Numbered from the stretch's first letter, positions 33,101 to 46,211 are shown. The stretch is DNA of 64,000 bases from Paralvinella palmiformis (GCA_025642065.1 JAODUP010000270.1:123501-187500), one strand, 5' to 3'. Notes: a model not told the origin generated them from the sequence alone. A program made the numbers and translations.

Positions 33101-35140
33101 CCTGGTCATGAGTCATCCATCACCTGCAAAATTAAATGCTAACAGGACTTAGGCTTACCTGATTTTTTTTCTTAAATCTTGCAAATATTTTAACTAGCAA
33201 GCGCAAAATAAACAAGATCATTTTATTTTATACAATGGAATTAGGCATGTGAATTCAAAACCAGGTTAATCTAGTACTGACGGCATTAATGTCCAAACAG
33301 TTTTACAGTACCTTTGCATTATTTCAAAAATAGTACCACAAATACAGCTCCGAAATATTTTTATTCATTATTCATTATCCAAATATAACTGAAGGTATTC
33401 TTCATCAGATATTTTTCCAGCATTTTCCATTGAAGTTAAATCCAAAAAAAGTATTAAAATGAATTTACCATAGATGGACACTGAATGCGATTGGATGGAT
33501 GTCATGTCCATAGCATATCAGTACGATGCATAGTTCGATCTGTGATATTGGTGTTAACTGTTTAAATTTTGTCCAGTCGGATGAAGTTAGAAATCATTAG
33601 AACGTGGCATAAACGGACACTCTTGGCCAGTATTCCAACCGGGCTGTGACCACAATATGACGTAACATTTTGCAAATTTCACTAAGACAGACCCTGTCTA
33701 GTAAGAAAAGTTCAAGCATAATGAGACCAAACGGGCAGATGGACAATGGAAGGCACATCACGGTGGATGTGGCTTATCTAATCAAAGGTCAGGTGGGCTG
33801 AAAGCCAGACACTCATTCTGTAGTACAGCAAATGATTGAATTAGAACCAGCAGTCAACGTAAGACCAGCCCACGGTTCCCCTCTTCTAGTCTGGGGGTGT
33901 GTGTGTCAACTAAATAGATTTAAATTATTCAGAAATGAATCATCTGTGATAATTTCTGTGATTAATCGCAGAATTTGGTAGACTCATCTACTGACTGAAT
34001 GGGCAATGATAGGTAGAATATTTTACAGGGAAATACTATTAATTAATATTGTGTGCGTGTGTGCGCGCGCGCGCGCATCTGTGGGGGTGCATGTGGTTGT
34101 GTGTGTGTTTTGTGTATACAATAAATATCAATCAGAAGAAAACGCTCTTGGAAGTAACAGTTTTAATAAAGTTTAGTCTTCCGGATAGAAAAATAACAAC
34201 AACACATTTCCCTATAAACACTCTTCTGGGATGATTCAAAGCAATTTTAATCTTCCGGATCTGGTCAATGAAATCGTCCGAATATAATCCAAGATCACTC
34301 AGCAGCACTTAAAACCGTAGCCCAAATATTTCAAGCAACTGCTCGTGTGAGCAACTAAATAAATAAACATTAGAAGTGACGTAGCTTCTATGAAGGCCAT
34401 AATCAAGTCAAAAAATAAACCAGATTAAGCGTATTCTTCATTAGAACATAATTGATAACAATTATTAGAAACTTAACGAATGGTAATCATTAGGCTACCA
34501 ACAGGCGCTATATATGTAATTCGTTATGTCACATATTACGTCACATATGCCATACCACAGATATTCACTGTTATTAGCATTTTGTATATTTATATTCAGT
34601 TAGCTTAAGAGAAGAATTTCGTCTTACTGGAAGAATATGAAGAAGAAAAACATTTCTTTTTATCGTGATATTCAAAGATTTTCAACTGGAATACCAACAG
34701 GGGAATGGTGATCTTCAGGGAAATTGCCTTTCAGGATAATTTTATTGTATTATTGATAAATATATAAAATTAACAAAATGACGTTAAAACATTATTATAG
34801 ATCTTGTAAATCTCACATGAGAACCCCCCAAAATTAGGATCATAATTGTTGCAAAAATCATAAGGTTCTCACTGAAAAACTTAATATTTTCCAAAGGTTT
34901 GACTTACTGCACAAAAAACTTGGGTGAAATGATTAGCTCGGCGTGTCGTGGTTATAGCGATTAATAATGTAGGAACCCACCTTTTCTGTCCTCACAGAGG
35001 CTATGGTTGCGGTGCATAGAATAATTCATAGGTGGCAGCACGAGTACTTTCAGTGCAATTCTAATCAATAGTTATACCGATACAGTTCGATGATTTTCCT
35101 CGGCCTTCCATCGGTGAATTCGAGCACACACTGTCTACCC
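33101..35140. other. AT-rich unique stretch with a (GT)(GC) patch
   Basis: About 2 kb of AT-rich DNA. A GT then (GC)n patch lies at about 34051-34077. No gene or mobile element was recognised. A GTGGCATAAACGGACAC word at about 33604-33620 resembles a word at 20554-20571 in the old family 1 remnant. Confidence 0.55.
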
Positions 35141-36375
35141 ATAACAATATAATGTCCAGTTCGGCAGAGAAAAAACCTAATGCAATCGAATGGCCTTCAG
35201 CGTGTTCCAAATCGGCTAATAATGCTGGTCAGTTATTTTTCACTCCGTTTCTCCTGAACGATGCCAAAAGTCCACAACTGTCCAATCAACAAAGTAAACG
35301 TAACAGAGATGCTCAACTCATCCTGACCATTATGATCGTAATCGATGTCCGTCATTCTAATGATCCAGTGCTGGCATTTCGTCACATGTATGAGGAGGTT
35401 TTTTTCTTCGTGCGCATCGCATCAAACCAACAAAGAAAGCCGCACGAAGATAGTTGATGGCACGGAAAGACATAAATCGTTATCATCGCCGTCGACGACT
35501 ATCCACCAGTATACTTAACACTTTCTTAGCTGATTAAAACAAAAACATTCACAACTTGGACTTACTCCCCGACACTGAATGGTGTTTCATTAAAAGCTGA
35601 ATATAACAACGCGTTAATTACTCTCGGCTGAAACTGCCAAACGCCACTCGGCCGTCCTTGGTTTACGACTGACACACAAATAGAAGGAAAAAAGACCTAT
35701 TCATTTTCTAATAAAATATTATCGAATGTGCACAGCTGGTGGCGCATCCATTTTTGACCAGCTCGAGCCTCATCCATCGGCGGGTTTAATATGATTCCGT
35801 CGCCGTTTTTGTTTGGTTTTAATTTCTAATCAAACGCCACGAATCGAGCATCTCGCGTTAAAGCAATGGCCGCGCTGATAATTGTATCTGTTTTGAAATT
35901 AAAATTTTAAATTACGACATAAAGGCGACTGCCTTGAGAGCTCTTCCTTATCTGATGGCCGACCATTATACATCGTTATCGGACGATCGTCTTAATTATC
36001 ATCAGCATCAACATCTTCATAAATAAACGTAGATTTTTCAACAGCTCAGCAATAAATTTTCTCCGTCGGAATTGAGATGGTTCTTTGTCTACCAGGAAGC
36101 CTTTCTCCGATGTTATAAAATAACTGTCTGCTGTCGGGGTGGATGACGGCCTTTATACAAACTGACATGTGTCCCTCTATTATCGTGTCACTACTACGGC
36201 TGCCTGCAGTCTTACAATTCGGTGCTATCTCAGACAAGATAAGATGACCCCGATAATAACCCTTATTCACATATGAAGGTTCTGATTATTCATTTATTAA
36301 AATCTGCCACCATCATACCTGTCTTATAAGGAAGGACCAAAGGACTCCTGTGAAAGCGCTTACGGGGTTAGATCC
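35141..36375. other. Repeat-free unique block, candidate regulatory DNA
   Basis: This block is almost free of simple repeats from 35141 to 36300. It contains ACAGCTGGTGGCGC at 35732-35745, a 12 of 14 match to the CTCF core. Frames of 101 codons (35152-35457) and 74 codons (36046-36270, minus) are unrecognised. Confidence 0.4.
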
Positions 36376-36383
36376 AACACACA

Positions 36384-36423
<40 letters not shown>
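36376..36423. repeat. (CA)n microsatellite
   Basis: A CA run of about 46 bp with a single CATA interruption. Confidence 0.95.
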
Positions 36424-36425
<2 letters not shown>

Positions 36426-37710
36426 CCATATATACACATATTTTAATATCTGCATGCATTAATACAAAATTTTGTTGATTGAATAAGATACAAATTATTG
36501 GAATATATTACGTTCAGTAAACAAATGCACAGATATATAATAGTCAATAGTGACATTATTTATTATTATTTTATTAATTTTGAAATTTTAATTTATGAGA
36601 AAATAGATTCGCATATTTTATTATTGATATTGTATTCATTTTTAAATATTTTATTTCCAATATACTAATACATGCTATACAACATTAGACCAATCAAATA
36701 CATTACTTTGATAAAGTACAGATATCTATTTGTATTAAATTTAGTGGAATTGTATTTTATATTATGAAATGGCAATGTATTATTCTATCAAAGTATTAAA
36801 ATAATAAGTTCTTCCAACAAACAAACACAAACACACACAAACTTACCAATTACCCAAAGTTTGCTTAAATATAACATAATTTTTACCACATAGTAAATTA
36901 TTATCACACATATAAAATTACTACTGGCAGACTTCGTTTATCAAAGACAGGTGTCTAACTGTATAATGATGTTGTTGATGGTGATGAAGTTGATAAAGAT
37001 TATATCAATATACCTGAAATATTAGCAGGCCTAACATAAACAATTATCAAAATTTATATTTAGAGTTACTCCAGTCTAGTAAATAGCAGTAATAAGATGA
37101 GTGTAATGACATATAACTCAGCTTTTTAACTAACGCTTTATATAATAAACACAAATATCAAATTATATTAATAGAATACAAACCCTACATACCACATAAT
37201 ATCATTAATATGTCCATATTTCCTAGTCTTCATTGAACCCATAACTGAATATTGATTTGTTTGTATTACTAAATCAGTCCAAGTAGTATTTATCTGTTTC
37301 ATATAAAGAAATAAATAAAAAGATGAATTCAGGTATACATTTTTTTAATTTCTAAAATGTATTTTTTTTTTACTATATAATATATTAGGCAATGAACGAA
37401 ACAAACCTGTCAAAAATTCAAGTAACATCGGAAAATTTTCAAGCATTTTAAACAATACAGCAATGAGGAACACCCAAGATACAACTGTTTAAATTAAAAT
37501 TGGCATGAATGAATAGTGAAAATATAAAACTACAAATCAATCAATGGAATTCAAATACCCCCATTAATCGGCAAAAAATAACTGATTGGTGCCTTAATTG
37601 GAAACAATAGAAATTGGACCCCCCCACGTCATCGTCTACTTCTCATGCACTGAGAACCTGACACTGTCCAAAAGTAACTAATTGATCAACTAGCTAGAAC
37701 AACAATGAAG
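36424..37710. other. AT-rich unique stretch, no gene seen
   Basis: Very AT-rich single-copy DNA with frequent stop codons in every frame. Confidence 0.65.
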
Positions 37711-38244
37711 AGTGAAACATATTACCAGGTATGGACTGATTAACCTTCATCAGTCAGGTAAGAATACTCCAATTGGGATGAGGAAAAACAAAGTCAATCC
37801 TAACACGGCCACATCGGAGCCGTGTTGCTGCCGCAACAGCCGCGGCGTTCAGTCCAAGCACAAAATGGAATTGAAAGAAAGAAAAAAGCCAAAAAATTCC
37901 AGGTAAACCGACGTGCCCGGCTGATGATAGTTAGTCCCGTGAAGAGGCCAGACGCTGACACAACGCGTAACAGAATCACTTAACTGGATCAGAGATCCCG
38001 ACACAGGCCGAGCCCAGCGCTGTTATCCTTGACGGAAGTGATCGGCGCCGAAGGCCGGCTACTATATAACGCGCGGTAGATAGACGGGGCCGCCGATGAT
38101 AGCCGCAGACTGACAACACGACCGAGTGATCACATGGCACCGACAGACACTTCATACCATCCTTTCGGTTGAGGACACGCCGCCTGATGCCGAACTTTCC
38201 CCCGACCAAGCCGTTTGAGCTTTCGGCGCTTGTTTCACTTCTCG
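37711..38244. other. Unique sequence, GC-rich toward the right
   Basis: A 64-codon plus-strand frame (37712-37906) ends just before a CAGGTAAAC donor-like word, but it has no recognised domain and no acceptor partner that I can name. Confidence 0.4.
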
Positions 38245-38245
38245 C

Positions 38246-38282
<37 letters not shown>

Positions 38283-38545
38283 GTATCAGCCGCGGCCACA
38301 CACACAATAACCGCCCCATTAAGCCACCCCCACATAGGATTTCACCGACCTTAACCACCCACCAACCACCCCCCCACCCCCGGACTCGGCATCACTCATC
38401 CCAAGGACCCAAGTTCCGAACCGACTTACGACTGCGTCTACGGATAAATCATGTCACTGGTTATAATTGGCCGACGTCCGTCTCCCCGCAGGTTCTGGAT
38501 CACCCCCCCCCCCCCGTACACACACACACACACACACACACCGTC
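38245..38545. repeat. Two (CA)n microsatellites and C-runs
   Basis: (CA)n at 38245-38281 and at about 38517-38541, the latter following a C-run at 38502-38515. Unique C-rich DNA lies between. Confidence 0.9.
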
Positions 38546-39004
38546 CGCCTTCCACCCCGACCCTTCCCACTCCCACCTCTCTATCCGAGCCCCACTCCCC
38601 GAGATATCCCGCCCAGAAGGCAGACGATGCCAGTACAATTATCTAACCAATCAGAGGCGAGGATTAGTGCCGAGATGAGGCAGTTAGCCAGCGCCGACTG
38701 ATTACGTAATCATATCATCATCATCATCAGTGGCTAGTCGGTGCCCAGTCAGAGGGTTATAACGGTCTCTCTATAGAGAGTCTGGCTGGTTGGTTGGGCT
38801 GGGCTGGGCTGTGGGCTAGGTACAACACTGTCTGATTGTGTGTGTGTGTGTAGACACTATAGACCTACTACCGTTAGTGGTAATGATCTGGATATAAACA
38901 GGTAACAGACGATAATACTCCAACTGTACAATTTGTTATCTTACTTAATTATATCCTGTCCTCACAGACACGGTTACTGCGTAGATCATGTTCTGTATTT
39001 GTAC
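38546..39004. other. Unique sequence
   Basis: Single-copy DNA with a perfect 14-bp palindrome CTCTCTATAGAGAG at 38767-38780 and a short GGGCT repeat at about 38797-38810. No gene was seen. Confidence 0.5.
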
Positions 39005-39023
39005 GTGTGTGTGTGCTCAACAG

Positions 39024-39084
<61 letters not shown>
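39005..39084. repeat. (GT)n, (CA)n(TA)n compound microsatellite
   Basis: A short GT run, then (AC)n at 39023-39045 passing directly into (TA)n at 39046-39083. Confidence 0.95.
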
Positions 39085-39085
<1 letters not shown>

Positions 39086-41300
39086 AAAAGAATCCCACAA
39101 TTCAACGGCCAGCCATGAAACTGCCGAGGTATAAATAACCCGACAACGATTTCTTTAGACCATTTATCACTTCGAGACCGATTTCAGAATATTAGACAAT
39201 TGACAGAGCGAAGTGAAATCAAACCTCCAATACTTCTATTACACAATCAGACATATTGGTGTCTGTCTAGACGTTCGGGTGTCCAGTTAAAACGAGTGGC
39301 ATACTTAAACCGAATCGATAGCGAATGCGTTACCAGGACGAAACAATGGCGAATACATCGACTTAGCTTCCCTAGCAACGGCCTTCAGACAAAGTTCAAT
39401 TTCACTTAATTAACAGGCCCGACGGAAGCAAAGCTAAACACGTCGGTTGGGGGGGGGGGTGAGGGGGGGGGTAATAAGAAACTACAGACGGGGGTACAAC
39501 GACCACCAACTTCGACCACACAATGTCTGTCTGGGCCGACTTCGAGAAATGTCCCTTTTTTTATTTGTGGGATTAATTTTTAATTCGCCTCGGTGTCGGT
39601 GATAAAAATGTCTACATGCTGGCCCGATCTAAAAACACGACGTTCTGAATACTATCATAAACTACACATATCTGAAGAAGAAAATCTATTTAATTATCAA
39701 TAACATTAATATTATTATACTGGCTAGTAGTAAACACGTATGAATTAATTTCAGAGTTAACATTGTCATTATATAATAGGGACTGGAAAACGATTAGTTC
39801 GAAACTAATTTGTCCAAAAACCATCCAGCAGACTGACTTCGTAACTGAATCGACCCTCATTGATACCACTATTTGTGATGGTATTGTTATCGTAGTATCA
39901 CTACAGCGAAGAGTGGTGCCCAGATTTGTATCAACGTAGAAAAGAAGCGAGCGTACTCCGATATAGGACACAGATTAGTCGAAATACATAGCGGCTCTCT
40001 GTACCGCAGACAATACATCGATGTTTAAAACTTTTAGTTATGGCCTATAGGTACGTCGTAGGAACCATACGGGGAAACATTGCATTATTTTCGCCGAATA
40101 ATGGATTGCATAAACGTGTTCGTTTTAATAGAGTAAAAAAAACACCTCGTGTTTGTTTTGGTAGATTAATAAACGTGTTTGTTTTAGAGTAGAATAAAAT
40201 ACTGGGGAATGAGTGCACATCTGTCAAACGAGACAAAAGTCGTCAGAGATGGCAGAATGGATGAGGAACTGCACAACGAAATCATACAAATTGCTGTTAA
40301 TATTAAATATTAAGTTGGCTATTACGAATGGCGATTGTGATGTGATGTGATTGCAATAATTTTGTACCAGATACTATCTAACTGTGTTGGTCATTTATGG
40401 TGGTAGAGGTGAGGTTAGTTAATATTTCAGCGGCTTAATGAGTCACTCGTTATCACCTGTATTAAGCGAATAAATTATTACATTAGAGAGGCACCGAGTG
40501 ACGGCCTTTGTAACAGAGACTAAAACTCATATCCTGTACTAGCCTAAAGGTCAATACATACACACGCCCCCACGCACGCACACAGTGGGGATATTAAAAC
40601 CCTAGTCCCAATTTACTATATAGATTGTACTTCGTGCCAAAAAAAAACCCTTTTCATTCCAGAAAACTAGCAGAAAGAGAAATAACCAAAGAATTAACGC
40701 CTTTCTTTTGTATATAAATACAAATATGATACTGCTGGAAAGCCCTTAAACGCAAACACAATAAAAACAGATCAAACACCATACACAAACAGATTTGCTG
40801 AAGCAGTAAAATCTTCCCCGTTTACGTGCTGCCACCTGGTGGGTTAAACCAATACCACGTCATGTTTTTTTTTCATCGAAGCTCATTCCAGGAGAGGGAA
40901 AGCTGCTGGGTCCATTGTTTTGTGTTGCTTTATTTAATCAGTTATGTTGCAATAATGAACAATTAATTGGATGCCAACAAAACATATCTCAGTGGCTTCA
41001 CTTTATACAACGCTCACATCAAGAAGCTAAAAAGTGATTGTGTTGTTTTGTTTGTTCCGGTACATGAAACCTTCGGCTTTATTCGTGTTAAAGTTGGCTG
41101 GGTTTTTTCCCGAATAACATCCACTTCCCGATTTCCCCCGCCACCTTCCCCCCCCCCTTCCTACAGCATAAGAAATCGGTAGGATTTTCGGAAAGAAGGT
41201 GCGATTTCTTTTTCAAACCACCTGCCTGTACAGGTACATGTTACAACGGCTAGACCACACAGGTAAAGGAAACACATGCTTTAAACAACTTTTCGGGGAT
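39085..41300. other. Unique sequence, no gene seen
   Basis: About 2.2 kb of single-copy DNA, AT-rich in parts, with G-runs near 39450-39470. The 93-codon minus-strand frame at 39690-39971 and others are unrecognised. A perfect CTCF-consensus word lies at 40829-40842 (listed separately). Confidence 0.5.
40829..40842 (-). promoter_or_regulatory. Candidate CTCF-type insulator site
   Basis: The minus strand reads CCACCAGGTGGCAG, which fits the conserved bilaterian CTCF core CCASYAGRKGGCRS at all 14 positions. A match at that stringency is expected about 0.03 times by chance in 128,000 strand positions of random equal-base sequence. Occupancy cannot be judged from sequence. Confidence 0.5.
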
Positions 41301-41418
41301 AAAGAAAGATACAGCTTGCTCGCTCACTCATTCACTCGTCCACCTAAACATCCACTCAATCACTCACTCACATTCACTCACTCACTCACTCAGACACGCA
41401 CACATGCAGACACCACCG

Positions 41419-41490
<72 letters not shown>
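41301..41490. repeat. (ACTC)n and (CT)n(TA)n arrays
   Basis: Imperfect ACTC repeats at about 41320-41395 resemble the tail of family 2 SINEs, but no SINE body precedes them. (CT)n at 41422-41443 runs into (TA)n to 41487. Confidence 0.9.
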
Positions 41491-42120
41491 CAAGGTATTT
41501 GGATTGTTTAACTCATCCTTATACCATAAAATATGGGATGACTTTCCCGGCCGACGACCTATCTATGTCAGCAGGTCAACAACAACAACAACAACAACAC
41601 ATATCACCGATATATAATCTCCTGGTCTCATTCATCACGTTTAGTCAGCCGTTTATAGAGCATTAATATAATGATTCTAATAACAGCATTACACCAAATG
41701 ATCATACAGTAATCATTGTCCTGACATTAAATAAGGCGACCATAATTAATAATTAACGGCCAGCCATCATCTGGGGACGAATGTCTCGACTGGTGGCGAC
41801 ACCTTTTGGTCGTCGTCATCGTCATTCACCATTGTCCCGTCCCTGTGGTGGAGCTGTGTAACGTCGTGGGAGTGTTTTATTATTTGACCAGTCCACGTCC
41901 TCTGTCACATAGTACTACTATATAGACACGCGGTATCCAGGTCTAGCTCTAGCCACCATGTTAATTATAGTTCTGGATAATCCAGAGGTCGGTTCACTCT
42001 ATACCATAACCATATGTAATTAGACTTGTCCACATACAAGGAGCCCCCCACCCCCGTACACAAAAACACAAACCAACCACTATGCGGGGATTTGTTTTTT
42101 AAAACCAACACAAGGTGTTT
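41491..42120. other. Unique sequence with a short (AAC)n
   Basis: (CAA)n at about 41579-41600; otherwise single copy with no gene seen. Confidence 0.5.
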
Positions 42121-42138
42121 CTACAACAACAACAACAG

Positions 42139-42173
<35 letters not shown>

Positions 42174-42741
42174 TAATATTAAAAATAATACATCTTTTAG
42201 TAAGTATATAATATACTTACTATTACATATTTAAGAAGGCCCTTCCACTTTGGCCACTTTTCAATTTAATGTTTTACTTACAGTACCTACATCATGTTAC
42301 TCTTGTTACTATGGTAACAGCGTCTAGTAAATAAACATACTGTTAGATCTGTTCCGGTGTCCGGTACCTTAAGAGAGCACCTATCCCGATGGACCATTAG
42401 AAACCGACCTTCTGTTTCTCCAAAATAGCGATTCTAAAGAACGGAGAATGCCTCTAAATATGCCTCTGTTCCCGTTAAGTAATCTCAAGGACATTTGTTA
42501 AAAGTGCGCTTTACGGTACATCATAAACCGTGGATATCAAATCCAAGCTTATGTTATTGTGTTTTTCTGAAAACGCTTAAAACACGGATAACCGTTTAGG
42601 CTTTGGTTAGTTTAAACATTATTTATTAAATCCCCAAACAAGCTTGGGTTTGGAAACTTCATTGTTTAAAACAAAATGGAATTAATATCCAAAAATATAT
42701 TTTAAAAAAACCCACCTGAATCATCATAAAATATCATTCAC

Positions 42742-42810
<69 letters not shown>

Positions 42811-43089
42811 CAAACTAAATGCACATTTAATTCGGGTTAATAAACACCTGGCTTGTTTATGTCCCATCAATTTAGCCTTAAATTCAAATATGCTCAATCA
42901 GATATCTTTATTTATTAATTCCAAATATGTTTATTTTGAATCTTAACCCATTGTATATTATTTGAATAAATATCCATCAGTGAAGATTTCTAGTTAATTT
43001 TAGGTACATCTTATTGGGTGTTTCACTGTACAGCAAAATTAAATGGCTTCTTCCAGCAAAGGAACTTTATTAAACCTGTGTTCTCATTA

Positions 43090-43129
<40 letters not shown>

Positions 43130-43130
43130 A
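42121..43130. repeat. Triplet arrays (AAC)n(AAT)n, (AAT)n and (ATT)n in AT-rich DNA
   Basis: (AAC)n(AAT)n lies at about 42122-42171, a long (AAT)n at 42742-42808 and (ATT)n at 43086-43129. The last two are complementary and about 280 bp apart. The DNA between them is AT-rich and single copy. Confidence 0.9.
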
Positions 43131-43586
43131 TGGAAGAGACATAACAATGTAAAGAGTAAAGAAAAAACTGCCAATAAGGACTCGCAATATAACCAGACAT
43201 AACTCAGCGAAACAAGAATTCCTTTGTCAAAACCCAACCAAAGATTTAATCAACCACAACCTGAAATGTTGAGCAAAATCAATCAAAACAAACCGAACAC
43301 ACACAAGTAGAGCTAAACAGAACATTCAGATCTATCACATAAGCCACCATAACTGACAGTACAGTATCCAACAAAACTCTGGGGTAATAACAGCAGGCCA
43401 TTGCTACTTCAGTAATAAAAACAGACAACGAGAGATAGAAATATTGACACACCATCAGCATCCATTTTTACGATGGCCCCAGACAAACGTAACCATATAG
43501 CCGTATCTTTTCAAAAAAGCAACCATAGCTGGGGGAGATATAAACATATGTGGGCACTGGGTTACAGAGGCTAAAAAACCTGAAAC
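43131..43586. other. AT-rich unique sequence
   Basis: No repeat or gene was recognised. Minus-strand frames of 60 and 84 codons are unrecognised, and the second runs into the SINE. Confidence 0.5.
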
Positions 43587-43598
43587 AAATGCCGTGTG

Positions 43599-43796
43599 GA
43601 TGATGATGATGATGGTGATTAATGTTTTACGGCCACTTTTGTGCACATAGTAGGCTAAATGGCCCGAGCTACCTCTAAAGGTAACGAAGCGAAGTCGAAG
43701 ATGAAACACCCTTCAGATATGCCCACGCCGAGGCTCGAACTCGGGTGGTAGTGATCGGTGATCCAAAGCGCTACCAGTTAGACCACGGAGTCGCCC
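43599..43796 (-). mobile_element. SINE family 1, full-length copy
   Basis: The minus strand carries the complete head (CGACTCCGTGGTCTAACTGG, B box GTTCGAGCCTC), a body with GGTGTTTCATC, CGTTACCTTTAGAGG, GTGCACAAAAGTGGCC and GTAAAACATT, and a (CAT)n tail. Flanking 14-mers at 43587-43600 and 43798-43811 match at 11 of 14 positions and are probably an aged target-site duplication. Confidence 0.92.
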
Positions 43797-43811
43797 GAAA
43801 TACGGCGTGGA

Positions 43812-45040
43812 AAGGCCACTAACACTAGCCTTAATGTCAAATATTTTAAAACACGGAGAGCAAATTTTGAAATGATAATAGAAAAGATTATAAAGACAGT
43901 TATGTCACGGTTCAGCGAATACACTGAATCGTAAAACATTTCCATGAATCAGTCCTTTAAACACGATTGGGAGAGATCAATTATGATCGAATTTAAACTT
44001 AATATGTTTACAACACGAGAACATTGTCAAACTAAACTGTTGTTACTAAAGCTAATTGCACTTTCTTACCTTGGAAATTATGACCAATTGGAAACATGTT
44101 TTTTGGTAGTGCCGACTAAAAAGCTTCTGATGGTGGAAAGGCAAATGTCTGCAGACAATCTTTATTAGCAATTAATATCAGCGAGAGGTTAATATTTTAA
44201 ACAGGCCATATAGTAAACAAATTATCCGATCATGTGATCAATATCGTGGCTTACGTGGAAATTCACAGAAGGGGGGGGGGCGGATGTGAATTACCCAAAA
44301 CACCAAAACATATGTTTTTATTTTCTTTACTCTTAAAACCTACTTGGGCAGAGCAGAAATTTACATAATATTTCAACCATGTCCTCAAGATCCAGTCATT
44401 AGCATCGTATGGTTACTGGAAACGACGGCGCAGACACAATGACAAATGATCCTCCGCGAAAAGAGTTCCATATTTCGAGCGAGCAACCATAAAAATAATT
44501 ACGTCGAACATCTGTAAACTGATAAAATGGCCGCCATAAAATTGAGTAAAACTGCTGATTAAAAAAAACCCAACATGATGACCATATTTTCGTAAAATAT
44601 AATAATTACAGGTTTCACTGACTGAAGGATGTGGATGACAAAACCGGCAAATGTTAGCCCTTTAATAAAATATGGGGATTAATGTCACTTATCAGTGAAA
44701 TTCGCTGCCCCTCCGAGGCAAACATTGGTAGTATGTGATTATAATACCGCCCAGACCATTCTATGACAATGATCGAGAGAAAAAAAAACCCACAACCGAG
44801 CTGGAAGGAATACGGCGCGGCCCATCTGTGACACGCACACTTCACAAAAAGTGAAAGTCAATAATCACTTTGCTCGGCGAAGAAACGCCGAATTTTAATC
44901 TTTAATGGCAGATAAATATATCCATCCATCAAGAATGGGGCAGCGGCCCGGCGACAAGCGTATCGCGGCGATCTCGTGGCAAGGCCGAAGCTCGGGATAA
45001 CATCTTCAGATATAAAGACATTAGAAACGCTATCGTGAGT
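43812..45040. other. Unique sequence, no gene seen
   Basis: AT-rich to about 44800, with a G-run near 44271-44280, and then more GC-rich. The 74-codon plus-strand frame at 43944-44168 has no recognised domain. Confidence 0.5.
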
Positions 45041-45055
45041 CATCTCGACAGCCCG

Positions 45056-45069
45056 CCGCTAGGGGGCAT
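45056..45069 (+). promoter_or_regulatory. Candidate CTCF-type site, near consensus
   Basis: CCGCTAGGGGGCAT fits the CTCF core at 12 of 14 positions (mismatches at positions 3 and 14). It lies in a CpG-rich block and is weaker than the site at 40829. Confidence 0.3.
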
Positions 45070-45517
45070 CAATAATACAGCGCCGTGCGCCGCTCGTTCG
45101 TATCGTGAATGGGGCGGGACGGCGTGAAACGCGCGTGTTAACATGCACCGAGATGAACTGGGGGGGGGGGAGAGGGGATATTTGAGAGAACTGCTAACGA
45201 AACAATGTCGCCACAAAAATAGAGAACGAGCGAAAAAGACAAACAGTGACAGATTGATTGACGTTTGATAGCCGATAGTCTGCGGTAGGTAGAGTGATCG
45301 GACTTTTTGTCGGGATAGATACCTCTGAGCGACAAGTTCCCACCAAATCCGACTATTAATATTGTATCCGGGAGAAGATGAAATTAACTGGACAGTCATT
45401 GTTGGTGGTCGGAATGTGGCAGATATTCGGGGGTACTGATATACGTGATCACAGTTTGGACACAGACACATATACAGACAGATATACAGACAGAGAGGCA
45501 GACAAACAGACAGAGGA
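45070..45517. other. GC-rich unique sequence then CAGA repeats
   Basis: CpG-rich to about 45140, with a G-run at 45161-45170 and imperfect CAGA repeats at about 45462-45512 leading into the next SINE. A 143-codon minus-strand frame (45040-45471) is unrecognised. Confidence 0.45.
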
Positions 45518-45692
45518 ACTCCTCTATGGCCTAACTGGTAGCGCGGTTGGCCGCATATCTATAGCACCTGGGTTCAAACCCCGGCTGGGCTATTTCAGAA
45601 GGGTGTTTCATCTTTCACTTCGCCTCATTACCTTTGGAGGTCGCTCGGCCCATCTAGCCTACCTTGTACACAAAAGTGGCCGTAAAACAACA
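45518..45692 (+). mobile_element. SINE family 1, head-variant copy
   Basis: The body is typical (GGGTGTTTCATCTTTCACTTC, CATTACCTTTGGAGG, GCTCGGCCCATCTAGCC, GGCCGTAAAACA). The head differs from the other copies between the boxes, reading GCGCGGTTGGCCGCATATC, and has a strong B box GGTTCAAACCCC. This may be a subfamily. The tail merges into CATACACAGACACAC. The upstream CAGA repeat and the downstream ACAGACAC word make a target-site duplication hard to judge. Confidence 0.9.
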
Positions 45693-45702
45693 ACATTCAT
45701 AC

Positions 45703-45730
45703 ACAGACACACACACACACACACACACAT
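45703..45730. repeat. (CA)n microsatellite
   Basis: A CA run of about 27 bp directly downstream of the SINE tail. Confidence 0.9.
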
Positions 45731-46179
45731 CTTTGCTTCACTAACATAACAACTTTCAGCTAATTAAACACTACTATTAACTAGACCAGTTACTCGTATC
45801 TAGTACAGTTCAGATCCGAGCTGGTCCCGTTGTGTCGTTTAAACTATTGTCTACTATAGCCCTGGTTGGCCTTCATTCCATGCCCCCCGATAAGATAACG
45901 TGGGACGTAGATTACACACCTGACGAAGTATACGGCCTTAATGCTTAAGATACGGCCTCAACTCGGTATAACCCGTACAGCTCTATCAGCCAACCTTATG
46001 TGCACAATCCTGTTTCCATTGTAGGAACGTTTCAATTTCGTGTATTGTGTTATCGGATGCAATATGGTTGTTATAAGGCTGAATAAACTATTATATATCT
46101 CAGCAAAACATACTCGCTCACGATCATCTTGTCGACTAACCTCAACAATGTCAGGAGTATGCTGGAATTTCTTTAATAA
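45731..46179. other. Unique sequence, no gene seen
   Basis: Single-copy DNA with no recognised feature. Confidence 0.5.
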
Positions 46180-46211
46180 ACACACACACACACGTGCACA
46201 CGCTAGCACAC

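Noticed and set aside
33604..33620. Word similar to the 3' end of the family 1 remnant at 20554
   Set aside because: Only about 17 bases are similar and no other family 1 block is present upstream.
41320..41395. (ACTC)n array as a family 2 SINE tail
   Set aside because: No family 2 body block can be found upstream on the plus strand or downstream on the minus strand.
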